In this document: in pieces, positions 34,780 through 48,275 of the stretch
Layout of the letters: each line of letters begins with the position of its first letter
How positions within the stretch are numbered: position 1 is the first letter of the stretch
DNA from: Polyangiaceae bacterium
GTDB taxonomy: Bacteria; Myxococcota_A; Polyangia; Polyangiales; Polyangiaceae
Length of the DNA: 64,000 nt
Direction of reading: 5' to 3'
Assembly: GCA_019637265.1 (NCBI GenBank)
Contig: JAHBVY010000002.1
Coordinates: forward strand, 744,001-808,000
Program-made: the position numbers and the translations under genes
The notes under the pieces: model-generated
Seen by the model: only the letters and a program-made list of their open reading frames with translations
Told to the model about the DNA's origin: nothing
Database searches by the model: none

Positions 34780-35370
34780 CTACTTGCCCTTACCGGTCTT
34801 GCCGGCCTTGCGACGGATCTGCTCACCGCGGTAGCGGATCCCCTTGCCGCCGTAGGGCTCCGGGGGACGGACCGCGCGGACGGTCGCCGCGAACTGACCG
34901 ATGACTTCCTTGTTGGGGCACTCGAGCACCAGCGCGGCGCCCTTCGACTCGGGCGGCACGGTCGCCGTCAGGTCCTTGGGGAGCTCGAACGCCACCGGGT
35001 GACTGAGCCCCACGGCGAGGTGGAGCGTACGCCCCTTGATCTCCGCGCGATAACCGGTGCCGACCAGATCCAAGATCTTGGTGTAACCCTCGCTCGCGCC
35101 CTGCACCATGCTGACGAGCAGCGCCCGCGTCAGGCCCTGGAGCCGCGCCGCGTTGCGCCCATCAGCGCTGCTGACGACCTTCAGTCCGTCGCCCTCACGG
35201 ATGATCTCCGTCTGCGCGGGCAGCTCACGGCTGAGCTTGCCCTTCGGGCCCTGGACCTCGATCGTCTGCCCCGACAAGCTCACCGTGACGCCCTTGGGGA
35301 TGTTCACGGGGCGCTTGCCCACTCGAGACAGCTTGACCGCCGTCGCGCCCTGAGCTTCAGCTTCAGACAT
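34780..35370 (-). CDS. rplF: 50S ribosomal protein L6
   Basis: This 196-residue protein has [16 protein letters not shown] at the start of its first domain and the conserved [31 protein letters not shown] end (seen as [15 protein letters not shown]). An extra ~13 residues precede the usual N-terminus. The start overlaps the rpsH stop by one base (TGATG). L6 lies near the sarcin-ricin loop. Confidence 0.95.
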   Translation of the reverse strand: MSEAEAQGATAVKLSRVGKRPVNIPKGVTVSLSGQTIEVQGPKGKLSRELPAQTEIIREGDGLKVVSSADGRNAARLQGLTRALLVSMVQGASEGYTKILDLVGTGYRAEIKGRTLHLAVGLSHPVAFELPKDLTATVPPESKGAALVLECPNKEVIGQFAATVRAVRPPEPYGGKGIRYRGEQIRRKAGKTGKGK

Positions 35371-35765
35371 CAGTACACCTCACAGAGCAGCTCGCCGCCC
35401 ACCTTGCGGGTGCGCGCCTCGCGGTCCGTCATGAGCCCATGAGACGTGCTGAGGATGGACATCCCGAGCCCGCTCATCACGCGCGGGATCTCGTCGTGAC
35501 CCACGTACACCCGTCGGCCCGGCCGCGACACGCGGCGGAGCTTCTGGAACGCGGGGCTCCGGTCGCGATCGTACTTGAGCGCGAGGATGATGGCGGGCTT
35601 GCCCGACACCTCCTCCGTCCGCACGTCCGCGATGTAACCCTCGCGCTTGAGGATCTCCGCGATGCTGCGCTTCATCTTGGAGAGTGGCATCCGAGTCGTC
35701 TCGTGGCGCGCCAACGCCGCGTTACGGATGCGTGCCAACATATCTGCAATGGGATCCGAAACCAT
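35370..35765 (-). CDS. rpsH: 30S ribosomal protein S8
   Basis: This 131-residue protein shows DPIADMLARIRNAALARHET at the start and GLGMSILSTSHGLMTDREAR at the end, both S8 signatures. In many bacteria S8 also binds its own mRNA to regulate this operon; I did not identify the binding site. It follows rpsN by 13 bases. Confidence 0.96.
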   Translation of the reverse strand: MVSDPIADMLARIRNAALARHETTRMPLSKMKRSIAEILKREGYIADVRTEEVSGKPAIILALKYDRDRSPAFQKLRRVSRPGRRVYVGHDEIPRVMSGLGMSILSTSHGLMTDREARTRKVGGELLCEVY

Positions 35766-35778
35766 GCTGGATCGCTCC

Positions 35779-35964
35779 TTACCAACTCGCCTTGGTGACG
35801 CCCGGGAGCTCGCCCCTGAGCGCCATCTGCCGGAAGCAAATGCGGCACAGGTTGAAGTCCCGATACACCGCCTTCGACCGCCCGCAAACGCGGCAACGAT
35901 TCACGAACCGGACCTTGAACTTGGGCTCACGGTTCAACTTTGCCCACTGACTAGCGCGCGCCAT
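35779..35964 (-). CDS. rpsN: 30S ribosomal protein S14 (zinc type)
   Basis: This 61-residue short form has [20 protein letters not shown], two CxxC pairs for zinc, and the terminal LPGVTKASW. It is the C+ paralogue, so the ribosome here depends on zinc at S14 and L36. It lies between rplE and rpsH. Confidence 0.95.
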   Translation of the reverse strand: MARASQWAKLNREPKFKVRFVNRCRVCGRSKAVYRDFNLCRICFRQMALRGELPGVTKASW

Positions 35965-35980
35965 GTCTTGCTCCTAAGCC

Positions 35981-36535
35981 TTACTTCCGGAAAGGCATTC
36001 CAAACAGATCGAGCAGCTCCTTGGCTTCCTCGTTCGTTTGTGCGGTGGTCACGAAAGTGACGTTCATCCCCTTGACGGAGTCCACCTTGTCGAAATCGAT
36101 CTCAGGGAAGATGATTTGTTCCTTGAGGCCGAGGGTGTAGTTGCCGGCACCGTCGAAGGCCTTGGTGCTGGTGCCGCGGAAGTCGCGGACACGGGGCAGC
36201 GCCAGGTTCAGGAGCCGATCCATGAACTCCCACATGCGCTCACGGCGCAGCGTGACCTTCACGCCGATGGGCATGTTCTCGCGGAGCTTGAAGCCAGCGA
36301 TGGACTTCTTGGCGCGGGTGGTCACCGGCTGCTGGCCCGTGATCTTCCGGACCTCCTCCAGAGCAGACTCGATGACCTTGGGGTTACCCACGGCGGCGCC
36401 GAGGCCCATGTTCACCACGATCTTCTGGAGGCGCGGCACCTGGTTGATGTTCTTGTACTCGAAGCGCTTCATCAGCGCCGGCACGACGTCCTTGTCGTAC
36501 TTGGTCCGCAGCCGCGGCTGAGCCTGCTCGGTCAT
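35981..36535 (-). CDS. rplE: 50S ribosomal protein L5
   Basis: This 184-residue 5S-rRNA-binding protein has [40 protein letters not shown] and the end [20 protein letters not shown]. Its start overlaps the rplX stop by 4 bases, so translation is coupled. Confidence 0.96.
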   Translation of the reverse strand: MTEQAQPRLRTKYDKDVVPALMKRFEYKNINQVPRLQKIVVNMGLGAAVGNPKVIESALEEVRKITGQQPVTTRAKKSIAGFKLRENMPIGVKVTLRRERMWEFMDRLLNLALPRVRDFRGTSTKAFDGAGNYTLGLKEQIIFPEIDFDKVDSVKGMNVTFVTTAQTNEEAKELLDLFGMPFRK

Positions 36536-36852
36536 GACTTCACCGGTTCTGGAAGGTCTTTTCCGCTCTTCACGGCGACGCGCACCTTCTCGCCGTCGCG
36601 CAGCTCCACGCGGACGCGTGTCGCCTTGCCCGACTCGGGGTCCACGTGCATCACGTTGCTCGCGTGCACTGGGGCCTCCACCTCGAGGATGCCGCCGGGC
36701 TGATTCTGCGCCGCGCGCACGTGGCGCTTGACGAGGTTCACGCCCTCCACCACCACGCGCTCGCCGCGCAGCTGCTTCACGCGGCCACGACGACCCTTGC
36801 TGTTGCCTGCCGTGACGATCACTTCGTCACCCACCTTGAGCCGCTGCATCAC
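36532..36852 (-). CDS. rplX: 50S ribosomal protein L24
   Basis: This 106-residue protein has a KOW motif ([20 protein letters not shown]) and [20 protein letters not shown], as expected for L24, an assembly initiator near the tunnel exit. It overlaps both rplN (upstream) and rplE (downstream) by 4 bases. Confidence 0.95.
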   Translation of the reverse strand: MMQRLKVGDEVIVTAGNSKGRRGRVKQLRGERVVVEGVNLVKRHVRAAQNQPGGILEVEAPVHASNVMHVDPESGKATRVRVELRDGEKVRVAVKSGKDLPEPVKS

Positions 36853-37217
36853 AACACCTCCGGGGCGAGTGAGATGATCTTCATGAAGCGCTTGTGACGG
36901 AGCTCGCGCGCGACTGGCCCGAAGATGCGGGTGCCCATCGGCTCCTTCTGCGCGTTGATCAACACGGCGCTGTTGCCATCGAACTTGATGTAGCTGCCGT
37001 CGGGGCGGCGGTGCTCGCGCGCGGTGCGGACCACCACCGCCTTCGCGCGGTCGCCCTTCTTCACCTTGCTGCCAGGCATCGCCTCCTTGATGGAGACCAC
37101 GATGACGTCACCGACGCGCGCATAGCGCCGACCGGAGCCACCGAGGACCTTGATGCACTGGACTCGCTTCGCGCCGGAGTTATCGGCGACGTCCAGGATG
37201 CTGAGTGTCTGAATCAT
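36849..37217 (-). CDS. rplN: 50S ribosomal protein L14
   Basis: This 122-residue protein begins [20 protein letters not shown] and ends with [13 protein letters not shown], the L14 pattern. It lies at the subunit interface. It follows rpsQ by 5 bases. Confidence 0.96.
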   Translation of the reverse strand: MIQTLSILDVADNSGAKRVQCIKVLGGSGRRYARVGDVIVVSIKEAMPGSKVKKGDRAKAVVVRTAREHRRPDGSYIKFDGNSAVLINAQKEPMGTRIFGPVARELRHKRFMKIISLAPEVL

Positions 37218-37222
37218 GGCCC

Positions 37223-37516
37223 TTACTCCTGAGCTCGGCGATCGAGCAGCTTCGCGACGCGCCAGCGCTTCTCCTTGGAGAGCGGGCGGTGCTCCACGAT
37301 TTCGACGCGGTCACCGGACTTGTACTCGTTGGTCTCGTCGTGCGCCTTGTACTTCTTACGCACCCGAATGTACTTCTTGTACATGGTGTGCATCTTGAAG
37401 CGGGTCACCTCGACCACGACTGTCTTATCCATCTTGTCGCTGATCACCCGGCCGATCAGGCGGCGGCGAAAGCCGCGCCCCTTCGCCGCGGGGACCGCTG
37501 CGTTGTCTGCGCTCAC
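37223..37516 (-). CDS. rpsQ: 30S ribosomal protein S17
   Basis: This 97-residue protein has [19 protein letters not shown] and the end [20 protein letters not shown], typical S17. About 15 extra residues precede the usual start. It overlaps the rpmC stop by 4 bases. Confidence 0.94.
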   Translation of the reverse strand: MSADNAAVPAAKGRGFRRRLIGRVISDKMDKTVVVEVTRFKMHTMYKKYIRVRKKYKAHDETNEYKSGDRVEIVEHRPLSKEKRWRVAKLLDRRAQE

Positions 37517-37718
37517 GACTCCGCTCCTTCACTCTTCACGCGCTCACTGAGGATCAGCTCGATGCGCGCGATGTCCTTCCGAGCCTTGGGAAGCAGGCTC
37601 GTGTCGGCGAGCTGGCTCGTGTAGTTCTTCATGCGGTTGCCGAAGGCGTCCTTCTTGAGCTGCGCACGCAGCTCCACCAGGTCCTCCGTCGACCGCTCCC
37701 TCAAGTCCTTGGCCTTCA

Positions 37719-37719
<1 letters not shown>
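37513..37719 (-). CDS. rpmC: 50S ribosomal protein L29
   Basis: This 68-residue two-helix protein reads [20 protein letters not shown] and later [20 protein letters not shown] chose ATG 37719, which overlaps the rplP stop by one base; a longer upstream frame lies inside rplP and is not real. Confidence 0.94.
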
Positions 37720-38132
<413 letters not shown>

Positions 38133-38139
38133 TTCTACC

Positions 38140-38832
<693 letters not shown>

Positions 38833-38886
38833 TACGCTTGCTTCCCTGTCCTGAACTAGGAGGTAAGATCAGTGAGGAGCCGCGCG

Positions 38887-39228
38887 TCAGTGCGCGTCGA
38901 GCTCGACGTGGATGTGGCTGACGCCCTTCTCGATGCGGGTCGCGCGGCCTTGGGCACGCGGACGCCACCGGCGCATGTTCTGGGTCGGCCCCTTGTCCAC
39001 GGTGACCTTGCTGATGAACAGCGAGTCGACGTCGACGCTCGGGTCGGACCGACGAGCGTTCGCCACGGCGCTGGCGATCAGCTTCTTGACGATCGGGGCT
39101 GCTGCCTTGGGAGTGAACTCCAAGATCTGGAGCGCCTCCGCCGCCTCACGACCGCGAACGAGGTTCGCGATGACTCGTGCTTTGCGCACGCTGATGCGCT
39201 GGTATCTCGCTGTAGCTTCGCTGATCAT
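38887..39228 (-). CDS. rplV: 50S ribosomal protein L22
   Basis: This 113-residue protein has YQRISVRKARVIANLVRGRE and the tunnel-loop region RRWRPRAQGRATRIEKGVSH. I chose ATG 39228. It is the first gene of the right-truncated S10 segment: its usual upstream neighbour, rpsS, is 2.75 kb away at 41980, behind two plus-strand genes. It therefore needs its own promoter (see 39411-39439). Confidence 0.95.
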   Translation of the reverse strand: MISEATARYQRISVRKARVIANLVRGREAAEALQILEFTPKAAAPIVKKLIASAVANARRSDPSVDVDSLFISKVTVDKGPTQNMRRWRPRAQGRATRIEKGVSHIHVELDAH

Positions 39229-39410
39229 TTCGACAGTTTCCTCTGAGAGACACGTCGCCCCTGGCGCCCGCCAAGCGGGGGTCACCTGAACATCCGCCAG
39301 GTACCCGGCTCGCGCGACCGCTGCCCACGGGGGCGACTGCGCGCCGCCGGATTTGGCGGCTGGGGAGGCGGGCTCCGCTTAGGCGGTAGGGCCTCCCGAA
39401 AGGGGTCGCC

Positions 39411-39439
39411 TTCCTAGCAAAGGGTCTTCCCCTACGCAA
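39411..39439 (-). promoter_or_regulatory. Candidate promoter of the rplV operon
   Basis: On the minus strand TTGCGT (39434-39439) and TAGGAA (39411-39416) lie 17 bases apart, a sigma-70-like pair about 185 bases before the rplV start. The -10 match is modest. Three 11-bp direct repeats lie just upstream (39466-39498). Confidence 0.35.
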
Positions 39440-39465
39440 GGCCGATCGGCACTTTTCGGCGGCTG

Positions 39466-39498
39466 GGTTCGAGGCAGGTTCGAGGCAGGTTCGAGCCA
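39466..39498. repeat. Three tandem 11-bp repeats upstream of the rplV promoter
   Basis: GGTTCGAGGCA occurs at 39466-39476 and 39477-39487, with GGTTCGAGCCA at 39488-39498. The 11-bp period places each unit on nearly the same helix face, as in activator or UP-type binding arrays. The position is 27 bases upstream of the candidate -35. Confidence 0.65.
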
Positions 39499-39693
39499 GG
39501 CTCAAGCTAGCCCGGCTCGCCCGAAACACCACCCGCCCGGGCTCACGCGCTTACCAGGAGGAACACCTTGAAGCAAGCAGCGTAAGAGTCCGTCTGAGCC
39601 CAGCAGCGCGTGCGTCGCTGCGTGGACGGTGACAGGCTACGCGTCTCGCGGCTGAGCAAGGGCTCCGCCGCAACTCACTTGGAGAGGTATCAG

Positions 39694-40443
39694 ATGAAGA
39701 ACACTTGGGCTTGGATCGCGATGCTGGCGGTGGGGGCGAGCGCCCTCGTGGGTTGCGTCGTGGAAGAGGACGAGAACGTCAAGAACACGGATGGCGGCGT
39801 CGCCGGCACGGGTGCCGTGGGCGGCACTGGTGGCACCGCCGGCAGCGCGGGCGCTGCAGGTGGCGGCACGGGCGGCACCGGCGCCACGGCGGGCAGCGGC
39901 GCGACGGGAGGTGTCGGCGCGACCGGTGGCAGCGGGGCGACGGCCGGCGTCGGCGCAACTGGTGGCACCGGCGGCACCGGTGGCACGCCCGCTTGCTACG
40001 GCGACACCACCAGCGAGACGGTCGCTTGCTCGGCGCTACCCTACTTCTCCGCGCGCTGCGACGAGAACGGCACGGAGTACCCGCCGCTCGGCGTGGAGGC
40101 CTGTGAGTACACCGCGACCTACGGGCGCCTGGGCGTCCACGAGGCGAACTACGACTGCCTCGCGTCGATCACGGGGGACCCCTGCTCCGCGTCGCACGAC
40201 GCCGCGGTTCAGGCCTGCCTCGACACCGTGTTCCCACGCGCCTGCGACACCACGGATACCCAGCCGGAGGGCGGCAAGTGCGCTGACTTCGCCGCGAGCT
40301 GCGCCGCGATCACCGAGGAGGCGTGCGCCGCGAGCTACAACGCGCTCACCACCGCAGCTCAGGGCCTCGTCGCTCAGTGCTACAACGAGGGCGAGGGTGA
40401 CTGCGCAGAGGACTTCTACGCCTGCATCCTGACGCCCGAGTAA
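39694..40443 (+). CDS. Cys-rich Gly-linker lipoprotein inserted in the S10 operon
   Basis: This 249-residue lipoprotein (lipobox ALVGC, Cys21) has a ~65-residue linker of Gly/Ala/Thr repeats and a C-terminal domain with 14 cysteines (for example PACYGDTTSETVACSALPYF and GGKCADFAASCAAITEEACA). The even Cys count suggests seven disulfides. The linker resembles those of the 21-28 kb lipoproteins, but the domain differs. GGAGAGG lies about 7 bases before ATG 39694. It diverges from rplV and lies between rplV and rpsS. Function is unknown; it is probably surface exposed. Confidence 0.72.
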   Translation: MKNTWAWIAMLAVGASALVGCVVEEDENVKNTDGGVAGTGAVGGTGGTAGSAGAAGGGTGGTGATAGSGATGGVGATGGSGATAGVGATGGTGGTGGTPACYGDTTSETVACSALPYFSARCDENGTEYPPLGVEACEYTATYGRLGVHEANYDCLASITGDPCSASHDAAVQACLDTVFPRACDTTDTQPEGGKCADFAASCAAITEEACAASYNALTTAAQGLVAQCYNEGEGDCAEDFYACILTPE

Positions 40444-40463
40444 GCTCGAGCCCCTTCGACCAG

Positions 40464-40503
40464 ACGAGCGCCGCGGGTCACCCCGGCGCTCGTCGCCGTT
40501 TTG
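40464..40503 (+). terminator. Terminator of the Cys-rich lipoprotein gene
   Basis: ACGAGCGCCG (40464-40473) pairs with CGGCGCTCGT (40484-40493) across a 10-base loop, followed by CGCCGTTTTG. It lies 21 bases after the stop. Confidence 0.7.
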
Positions 40504-40510
40504 TCCCGTC

Positions 40511-40528
40511 GGTTTTTAGGGGGGTTGG
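40511..40528. repeat. Copy of the T-run/GGGGGGTTGG motif
   Basis: GGTTTTTAGGGGGGTTGG lies between the lipoprotein terminator and the dehydrogenase gene, in the orientation opposite to the copy at 5784. Confidence 0.5.
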
Positions 40529-40741
40529 ACGGTAGTCATCGCCTCACGGTGTGCGCTCACGTCACCGCGAGGCTCAGCCTCGTGCTGCGCTCCGCAGCGC
40601 GCGCCATGGGAGCTCTTGCTCGCACGAGGCACCTGCCCCATGACGACCGCTCATCGGCCGCGAGCTGCGCTCAGCCCGATGCTCCGATGTGCGCCACGCG
40701 GAGCCTTGCTTGGCGCACCCGCGCACCGCAGACTGTCGGCC

Positions 40742-41566
40742 ATGAAGCGGCTCAGTGGGCGCGTGGCGGCGATCACAGGTGCTGGGAGCGGGATTGGGGC
40801 GGCGACAGCGCTCCACCTCGCGCGCGAGGGGTGCCACGTCGCGCTGTGCGACATGAACACCGAGGGCCTCGAGGCGACGCGTGAACGCGCTCAAGCGCTC
40901 GGGGTGCGCGCCACCGCTCACCGCGTGGACGTCGCCAGCGAAGCGGAGATGCGGGGCTGGGTGAGCGACGTGGTGAGCGCGCACCAAGGCGTGAACATCT
41001 TGATCAACAACGCGGGGGTCGCCGCCACCGCCACCTTGGAAGACCAAGAGCTGGACGAGTACCGCTGGCTCGTCGGCGTGAACTTCTGGGGCGTGGTGCA
41101 CGGCTGCAAGCTGTTCTTGCCGCACCTCAAGGCGGCGGACGAGGCGCACATCGTCAACATCTCGTCCATGTTCGGGCTGATCGGCGTCCCCACCCAGTCC
41201 GCCTACTGCGCCACGAAGTTCGCCGTCCGCGGCTTCACTGAGGCCTTGTGGTGCGAGCTCGAGCCGCTCGGCATCGGCGTCACCTCGGTGCACCCCGGCA
41301 TGATCGCGACCGGCATCGTCAAGAGCGGGCGCATGAGCGAGGCGGAGGAGAGCACCCGCGGCAAGCTCATCGCCCGCTTCGAGTCGAGCGGCATGTCCCC
41401 CGAGCGCGCCGCGCGGCGCATCGTGCGCGCTATTTCTTCAGGGAAACAGCGCCAGCTGATCGGCGCCGAGGCCTACGTCACGGATTGGCTGCGGCGCGCG
41501 ACGCCGGAGCTCGGCATGCACCTGGCGGCGCGCGCCACCGAGCGCTTGAAGCGCCTGCTCGGCTAG
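40742..41566 (+). CDS. Short-chain dehydrogenase/reductase
   Basis: This 274-residue enzyme has the NAD(P)-binding TGAGSGIGAATALHLA, the NNAG motif (ILINNAGVA) and the catalytic Ser (IVNISSMFG) and YxxxK (SAYCATKFA). The Asp in LCDMN after the second strand favours NAD(H). The substrate is unknown; the C-terminal extension resembles family members acting on lipids or steroids. ATG 40742 begins the fold; an upstream start at 40616 adds unlikely residues. It follows the Cys-rich lipoprotein on the plus strand and lies between the two halves of the S10 operon. Confidence 0.85.
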   Translation: MKRLSGRVAAITGAGSGIGAATALHLAREGCHVALCDMNTEGLEATRERAQALGVRATAHRVDVASEAEMRGWVSDVVSAHQGVNILINNAGVAATATLEDQELDEYRWLVGVNFWGVVHGCKLFLPHLKAADEAHIVNISSMFGLIGVPTQSAYCATKFAVRGFTEALWCELEPLGIGVTSVHPGMIATGIVKSGRMSEAEESTRGKLIARFESSGMSPERAARRIVRAISSGKQRQLIGAEAYVTDWLRRATPELGMHLAARATERLKRLLG

Positions 41567-41596
41567 GCTCACCGCAACGGTGCCATCGTGAGTGGG

Positions 41597-41620
41597 GCAG
41601 GCACGGGGACCTGCCCCTAC
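41597..41620. repeat. Dispersed relative of the 29-bp array unit
   Basis: A 24-base sequence starting GCAGGCACGGGGACCTGCCC and ending CCTAC matches the units at 5900-6013 with a few substitutions and keeps the internal palindrome. It is in the 413-base gene-free stretch between the dehydrogenase and rpsS. Confidence 0.55.
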
Positions 41621-41655
41621 ATCGCTGCGCGGTCGTTGGCACCGCAGCCACCTGA

Positions 41656-41751
41656 GTCAGCTTAGCTGACTTGATAGGGTGCTCCGGACTCACGTCAGCT
41701 TAGCTGACTTGACAGGGTGCTCCGTGGCGGTCTCGCGTCAGCTGCGCTGAC
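41656..41751. repeat. Three palindromes of the GTCAGCTTAGCTGAC type
   Basis: GTCAGCTTAGCTGAC occurs at 41656-41670 and 41694-41708, and GTCAGCTGCGCTGAC at 41737-41751. The spacing is 38 and 43 bases. The first two are followed by TTGAYAGGGTGCTCCG, so the repeat unit is larger than the palindrome. They lie downstream of the dehydrogenase and beyond the 3' end of rpsS. The rest of the 41567-41979 gap holds no gene; one C-run motif lies at 41785-41804. Confidence 0.75.
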
Positions 41752-41979
41752 TCCTGCGTCTGACCCTAGCGCCGTGCGCCGATACCCAACCCCCTCCCCC
41801 CTTTGAATTTCCCTACGGCAATGATCGACCTGAGCCAAAAGCACGAAAGCGCCCCCGGGTGCCACACCTGAGCGTGACTCCCGAGAGCGCCTCGGCTCGA
41901 GCCTCGAGTGACGCGCCTCGACTCGGCGGGCTTGCAGCGGCGACGATCGCCTCCGCGTAACCCGCCGGTCAAAAGCGGC

Positions 41980-42258
41980 TCAGCGGCCCTTCTTCTTCTT
42001 GTCGCCGGCGTGACCGTTGAAGGTCCGCGTCGGCGCGAACTCGCCGAACTTGTGGCCCACCATGTTCTCCGTCACGAACACGGGGACGAACTTTCGTCCG
42101 TTGTGGACCGCGAAGGTCAAGCCCACCGCCTCAGGGTAGATGGTGGAGCGCCGAGACCAGGTCTTGATGACCTTCTTCGAGTTGGCCTCGACCGCCTCTT
42201 GGATCTTCCTCATCAGATGCCCGTCGATGAACGGGCCCTTCTTGACGCTACGGGGCAT
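41980..42258 (-). CDS. rpsS: 30S ribosomal protein S19
   Basis: This 92-residue protein has [40 protein letters not shown] and the end [12 protein letters not shown]. Its start overlaps the rplB stop by one base. It is now the last gene of the fusA-to-rpsS run: the normally adjacent rplV lies beyond a 2.75-kb insertion. Confidence 0.96.
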   Translation of the reverse strand: MPRSVKKGPFIDGHLMRKIQEAVEANSKKVIKTWSRRSTIYPEAVGLTFAVHNGRKFVPVFVTENMVGHKFGEFAPTRTFNGHAGDKKKKGR

Positions 42259-43085
42259 TACTTCTGCTTCCTGTGCTTGACGATCATCACATCGGTTCGC
42301 TTGTTCGTTCGAGTCTTGAGGCCCTTGGCCAACTGGCCCCAGGGCGAGCAGGGCTGACGGCCACCGCTGGTGCGGCCCTCACCACCACCCATTGGGTGGT
42401 CGACGGGGTTCATGGTGACGCCGCGGTTGTGCGGACGACGCCCGAGCCAACGCGCGCGCCCCGCCTTGCCGAGCTTGATGTGCTGGTGCTCCGAGTTGGA
42501 GACCGTGCCCACCGTGGCGCGACACTCGATGTGCACGCGGCGGACCTCGCCGCTCGGCAGCTTCACCTGAGCGTAGGAGCCGTCCTTCGCCATCAGCTGC
42601 GCCGAGACACCCGCTGAGCGCACGAGCTGACCGCCCTTGCCCTTGCGGAGCTCGATGTTGTGGATGGCGGTGCCCACCGGGATGTCCAGCAGCCTGAGCG
42701 AGTTGCCGGGGCGGATGTCCGCGTGGCGACTCGACAGCACCGTGTCCCCTTGGCTCAGGCCGTCAGGGCACAGGATGTACGCCTTCTCGCCGTCCGCGTA
42801 GTGGAGCAGCGCGATGCGCGCCGTGCGGTTGGGATCGTACTCGATGTGCGCCACCACCGCCGGCACGCCGACCTTGCGGCGCTTGAAGTCGATGATGCGG
42901 TAGCGCTGCTTGTGCCCACCGCCGCGGAACCGCGAGGTGATGCGCCCGTAGTTGTTCCGGCCGCCCGTGTGGGGCGCGGGGCTCAGGAGGCTGCGCTCCG
43001 GCTCGCTCCGGGTGATGTCCGCGAAGTCGCTCACCGTGTAGGAGCGACGACCCGGGGATGTCGGCTTGCTCTTCCGGATTCCCAT
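42258..43085 (-). CDS. rplB: 50S ribosomal protein L2
   Basis: This 275-residue protein of the peptidyl-transferase region has [20 protein letters not shown], the conserved [19 protein letters not shown] and [20 protein letters not shown], which contains the functionally vital His. I chose ATG 43085; upstream frame sequence overlaps rplW and is not L2-like. It follows rplW by 4 bases. Confidence 0.96.
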   Translation of the reverse strand: MGIRKSKPTSPGRRSYTVSDFADITRSEPERSLLSPAPHTGGRNNYGRITSRFRGGGHKQRYRIIDFKRRKVGVPAVVAHIEYDPNRTARIALLHYADGEKAYILCPDGLSQGDTVLSSRHADIRPGNSLRLLDIPVGTAIHNIELRKGKGGQLVRSAGVSAQLMAKDGSYAQVKLPSGEVRRVHIECRATVGTVSNSEHQHIKLGKAGRARWLGRRPHNRGVTMNPVDHPMGGGEGRTSGGRQPCSPWGQLAKGLKTRTNKRTDVMIVKHRKQK

Positions 43086-43089
43086 CGGA

Positions 43090-43410
43090 TTATTCCTCGT
43101 CCTCTTGGTCGTCCGTCGCGACCTCATCGAAGAACTGGATGTCGTGCCCCTCACGCAGGGTGACGACGGCCTTCTTCCAGTTCGGGCGGGGCGCCAGACG
43201 ACGCCCCATGCGCTTGACCTTCCCACGCTGAACCAGCGTGTTCACGTCGGCGACCTCCACGCCGAACAGCGCCTCGACCGCCTTCTTGATCTCGATCTTG
43301 TTGGCCTTCAACGCGACCTCGAAGACCACCTTGTTCTGCTCCTTCAGCCGCGCCGCCTTCTCGGTGAGGGCGATGGGCCGACGGATGATGTGCTCTGGGC
43401 TCAGGTTCAT
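43090..43410 (-). CDS. rplW: 50S ribosomal protein L23
   Basis: This 106-residue tunnel-exit protein has [20 protein letters not shown] and [20 protein letters not shown]. The end is an acidic tail ([12 protein letters not shown]). It overlaps rplD by 4 bases. Confidence 0.94.
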   Translation of the reverse strand: MNLSPEHIIRRPIALTEKAARLKEQNKVVFEVALKANKIEIKKAVEALFGVEVADVNTLVQRGKVKRMGRRLAPRPNWKKAVVTLREGHDIQFFDEVATDDQEDEE

Positions 43411-44039
43411 GACTTGCTCCCGATGCAGCGCGCCTCGAGCGCCTTGGCGGCGTCCTTCGACAAGACCAGGTGGTCGTGACGGAGGAGGTCATAGACGTTC
43501 ACGCCCTCCGGCGGCAGGAACTGGTTGGACTCCATGTTCCGGACCGAGAGGCGCAGGTTGTCGTTCTGCTTGTCGTCCACGATGAGCGCCTTGTTCGACG
43601 CTTGCAGGGTGCTCAGCACGCCAGCGAAGGCCTTGGTCTTCGCCTGCTCGAGGGTCAGGTTCTCGAGCACGAGCAGCCGGCCCTCTTTGGCGAGGAGGCT
43701 GAGCGCGCTCTTGAGCGCCGAGGCGCGGACCTGACGCGGCGGACGGTGCGACCAATCCTGCGGACGCGGGGGATGAGCGCGACCACCACCCACGAAGTTG
43801 GGCGCGCTGATTTGCCCGTGACGCGCGCGCCCCGTGCCCTTCTGCTTGTACGCCTTCTTCTTGGAAGAGGTCACGGCGGAGCGCTCCTTCGCGGCGTGCG
43901 TGCCGGCGCGGCGCGAGGCCAGCTGCGACACGACCACCTCGTGGAGGAGGTGCTCCTTGATCTCGGCGGCGAACACCTCGTCTGACAGCTCGAGCTCGCC
44001 GACCTTCTCGCGCTTGAGGTTAAAGACGTCTACCTTCAT
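43407..44039 (-). CDS. rplD: 50S ribosomal protein L4
   Basis: This 210-residue protein has the tunnel-loop [20 protein letters not shown] and the C-terminal [20 protein letters not shown]. In many bacteria L4 represses the S10 operon; the leader was not identified. It lies only 8 bases after rpsJ. The gene that normally sits between them, rplC (L3), is missing. Confidence 0.96.
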   Translation of the reverse strand: MKVDVFNLKREKVGELELSDEVFAAEIKEHLLHEVVVSQLASRRAGTHAAKERSAVTSSKKKAYKQKGTGRARHGQISAPNFVGGGRAHPPRPQDWSHRPPRQVRASALKSALSLLAKEGRLLVLENLTLEQAKTKAFAGVLSTLQASNKALIVDDKQNDNLRLSVRNMESNQFLPPEGVNVYDLLRHDHLVLSKDAAKALEARCIGSKS

Positions 44040-44047
44040 GGTGCGCC

Positions 44048-44359
44048 TCAGCCCTTGATCTCGACGTTCACGCCTGCCGAGAGATCGAGCTTCATCAGGG
44101 CGTCAACGGTCTGTGGGGTTGGATCGAGGATGTCGATCAAACGCTTGTGAGTCCGGACCTCGAACTGCTCACGCGACTTCTTGTCGACGTGAGGCCCGCG
44201 GAGGACGGTGTAGCGACGGATGCCCGTCGGGAGGGGGATGGGGCCAGCGACCCGCGCGCCGGTGCGACGCGCGGTGTCGACGATGTCCGTGGTGGACTTG
44301 TCGAGGAGCTGGTGATCGAACGCCTTCAGGCGAATACGGATTTTGTTGGCTTCAGGCAT
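44048..44359 (-). CDS. rpsJ: 30S ribosomal protein S10
   Basis: This 103-residue protein begins [20 protein letters not shown] and has [20 protein letters not shown] plus [23 protein letters not shown] 44359 gives normal length and lies 4 bases after the tuf stop; an ATG at 44371 would overlap tuf. S10 also acts with NusB in antitermination. Confidence 0.96.
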   Translation of the reverse strand: MPEANKIRIRLKAFDHQLLDKSTTDIVDTARRTGARVAGPIPLPTGIRRYTVLRGPHVDKKSREQFEVRTHKRLIDILDPTPQTVDALMKLDLSAGVNVEIKG

Positions 44360-44363
44360 GAGT

Positions 44364-45554
<1,191 letters not shown>

Positions 45555-45568
45555 GGCTTCCTCGCTTC

Positions 45569-47695
<2,127 letters not shown>

Positions 47696-48275
47696 GGTGG
47701 GGGACGTTGGGGGAAGGCGCTGAGAGGAATGAGTGAGGGCGGGAGTCAGCGAGGAGACCTGCGGAAGACGTCAGTCAGGAGACCTGTAGAGGCGGGTTCA
47801 AACCTCGAAGACGGTCCGCGAAGGGCTCGTAGGGAAGGTGCTGAGAGGAGGGCGGGAGACGTCGGCGAGGACACGTAGGGGCGGGTTTCAAACCCGCCCG
47901 CCTCGAAGGCGGCCCATGGTAGCTAGTCAGTGAAGCTGCTTGCGTTGACTACCAGCGCTGGACGCTGCCGGGCGCTGAACGGACGAAACCCCCTCCAAGC
48001 TCGGCTCCCCGCAGTCTTGGGGAGCGCGTGGGCCCTAGGGCCCGGCGCCTGGAAGGGGTTCGGGGTACGCAGATCGTGGCGCCACCTACGAGGGACTCGG
48101 AGGCGGCGCGTTCACGCGGTGAGTCGGCTTCGGCCGACGGATCTCGTAACCCGATCCTTATGTGAGCTCAGTCATCTAACCTGTGGCTGCTCCAGCGAGG
48201 GTTTTTGGGGGTTTGGCAGCGCGCTTCGAGCGCCGTGAGCTGCCTGGCGGGCGCGACTGCCCGCGCCCCCATCCA
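47696..48275. other. Gene-free stretch between rpsG and fusA
   Basis: These 580 bases hold no supported gene. They contain a 10-bp palindrome GGGCGGGTTT/AAACCCGCCC (47879-47899), a decayed copy near 47783-47803, the GGGCCCTAGGGCCCGG element near 48030, and a GGGTTTTTGGGGGTTTGG motif (48199-48216). The T-run motif lies 60 bases beyond the rpsG stop; in the direction of rpsG transcription it reads as A/C rather than T. A fusA promoter should lie here, but I could not choose one. Confidence 0.45.
47879..47899. repeat. GGGCGGGTTT palindrome with GTAGGGGC edge
   Basis: GGGCGGGTTT (47879-47888), one spacer base, then AAACCCGCCC. It is preceded by CGTAGG, so the reversed unit ends GCCCCTACG like the array at 5900. 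A decayed copy (GTAGAGGCGGGTTCAAACCTC) lies about 100 bases upstream in window coordinates. Confidence 0.6.

Noticed and set aside
39555..39588. AGGAGG followed by a TTG start and five codons, a possible leader peptide
   Set aside because: Only five codons before a stop, and no regulatory stem follows; more likely chance.
47783..47803. tRNA T-arm-like GGTTCAAACC
   Set aside because: No acceptor stem, anticodon arm or CCA context; it fits a decayed copy of the nearby GGGCGGGTTT palindrome.
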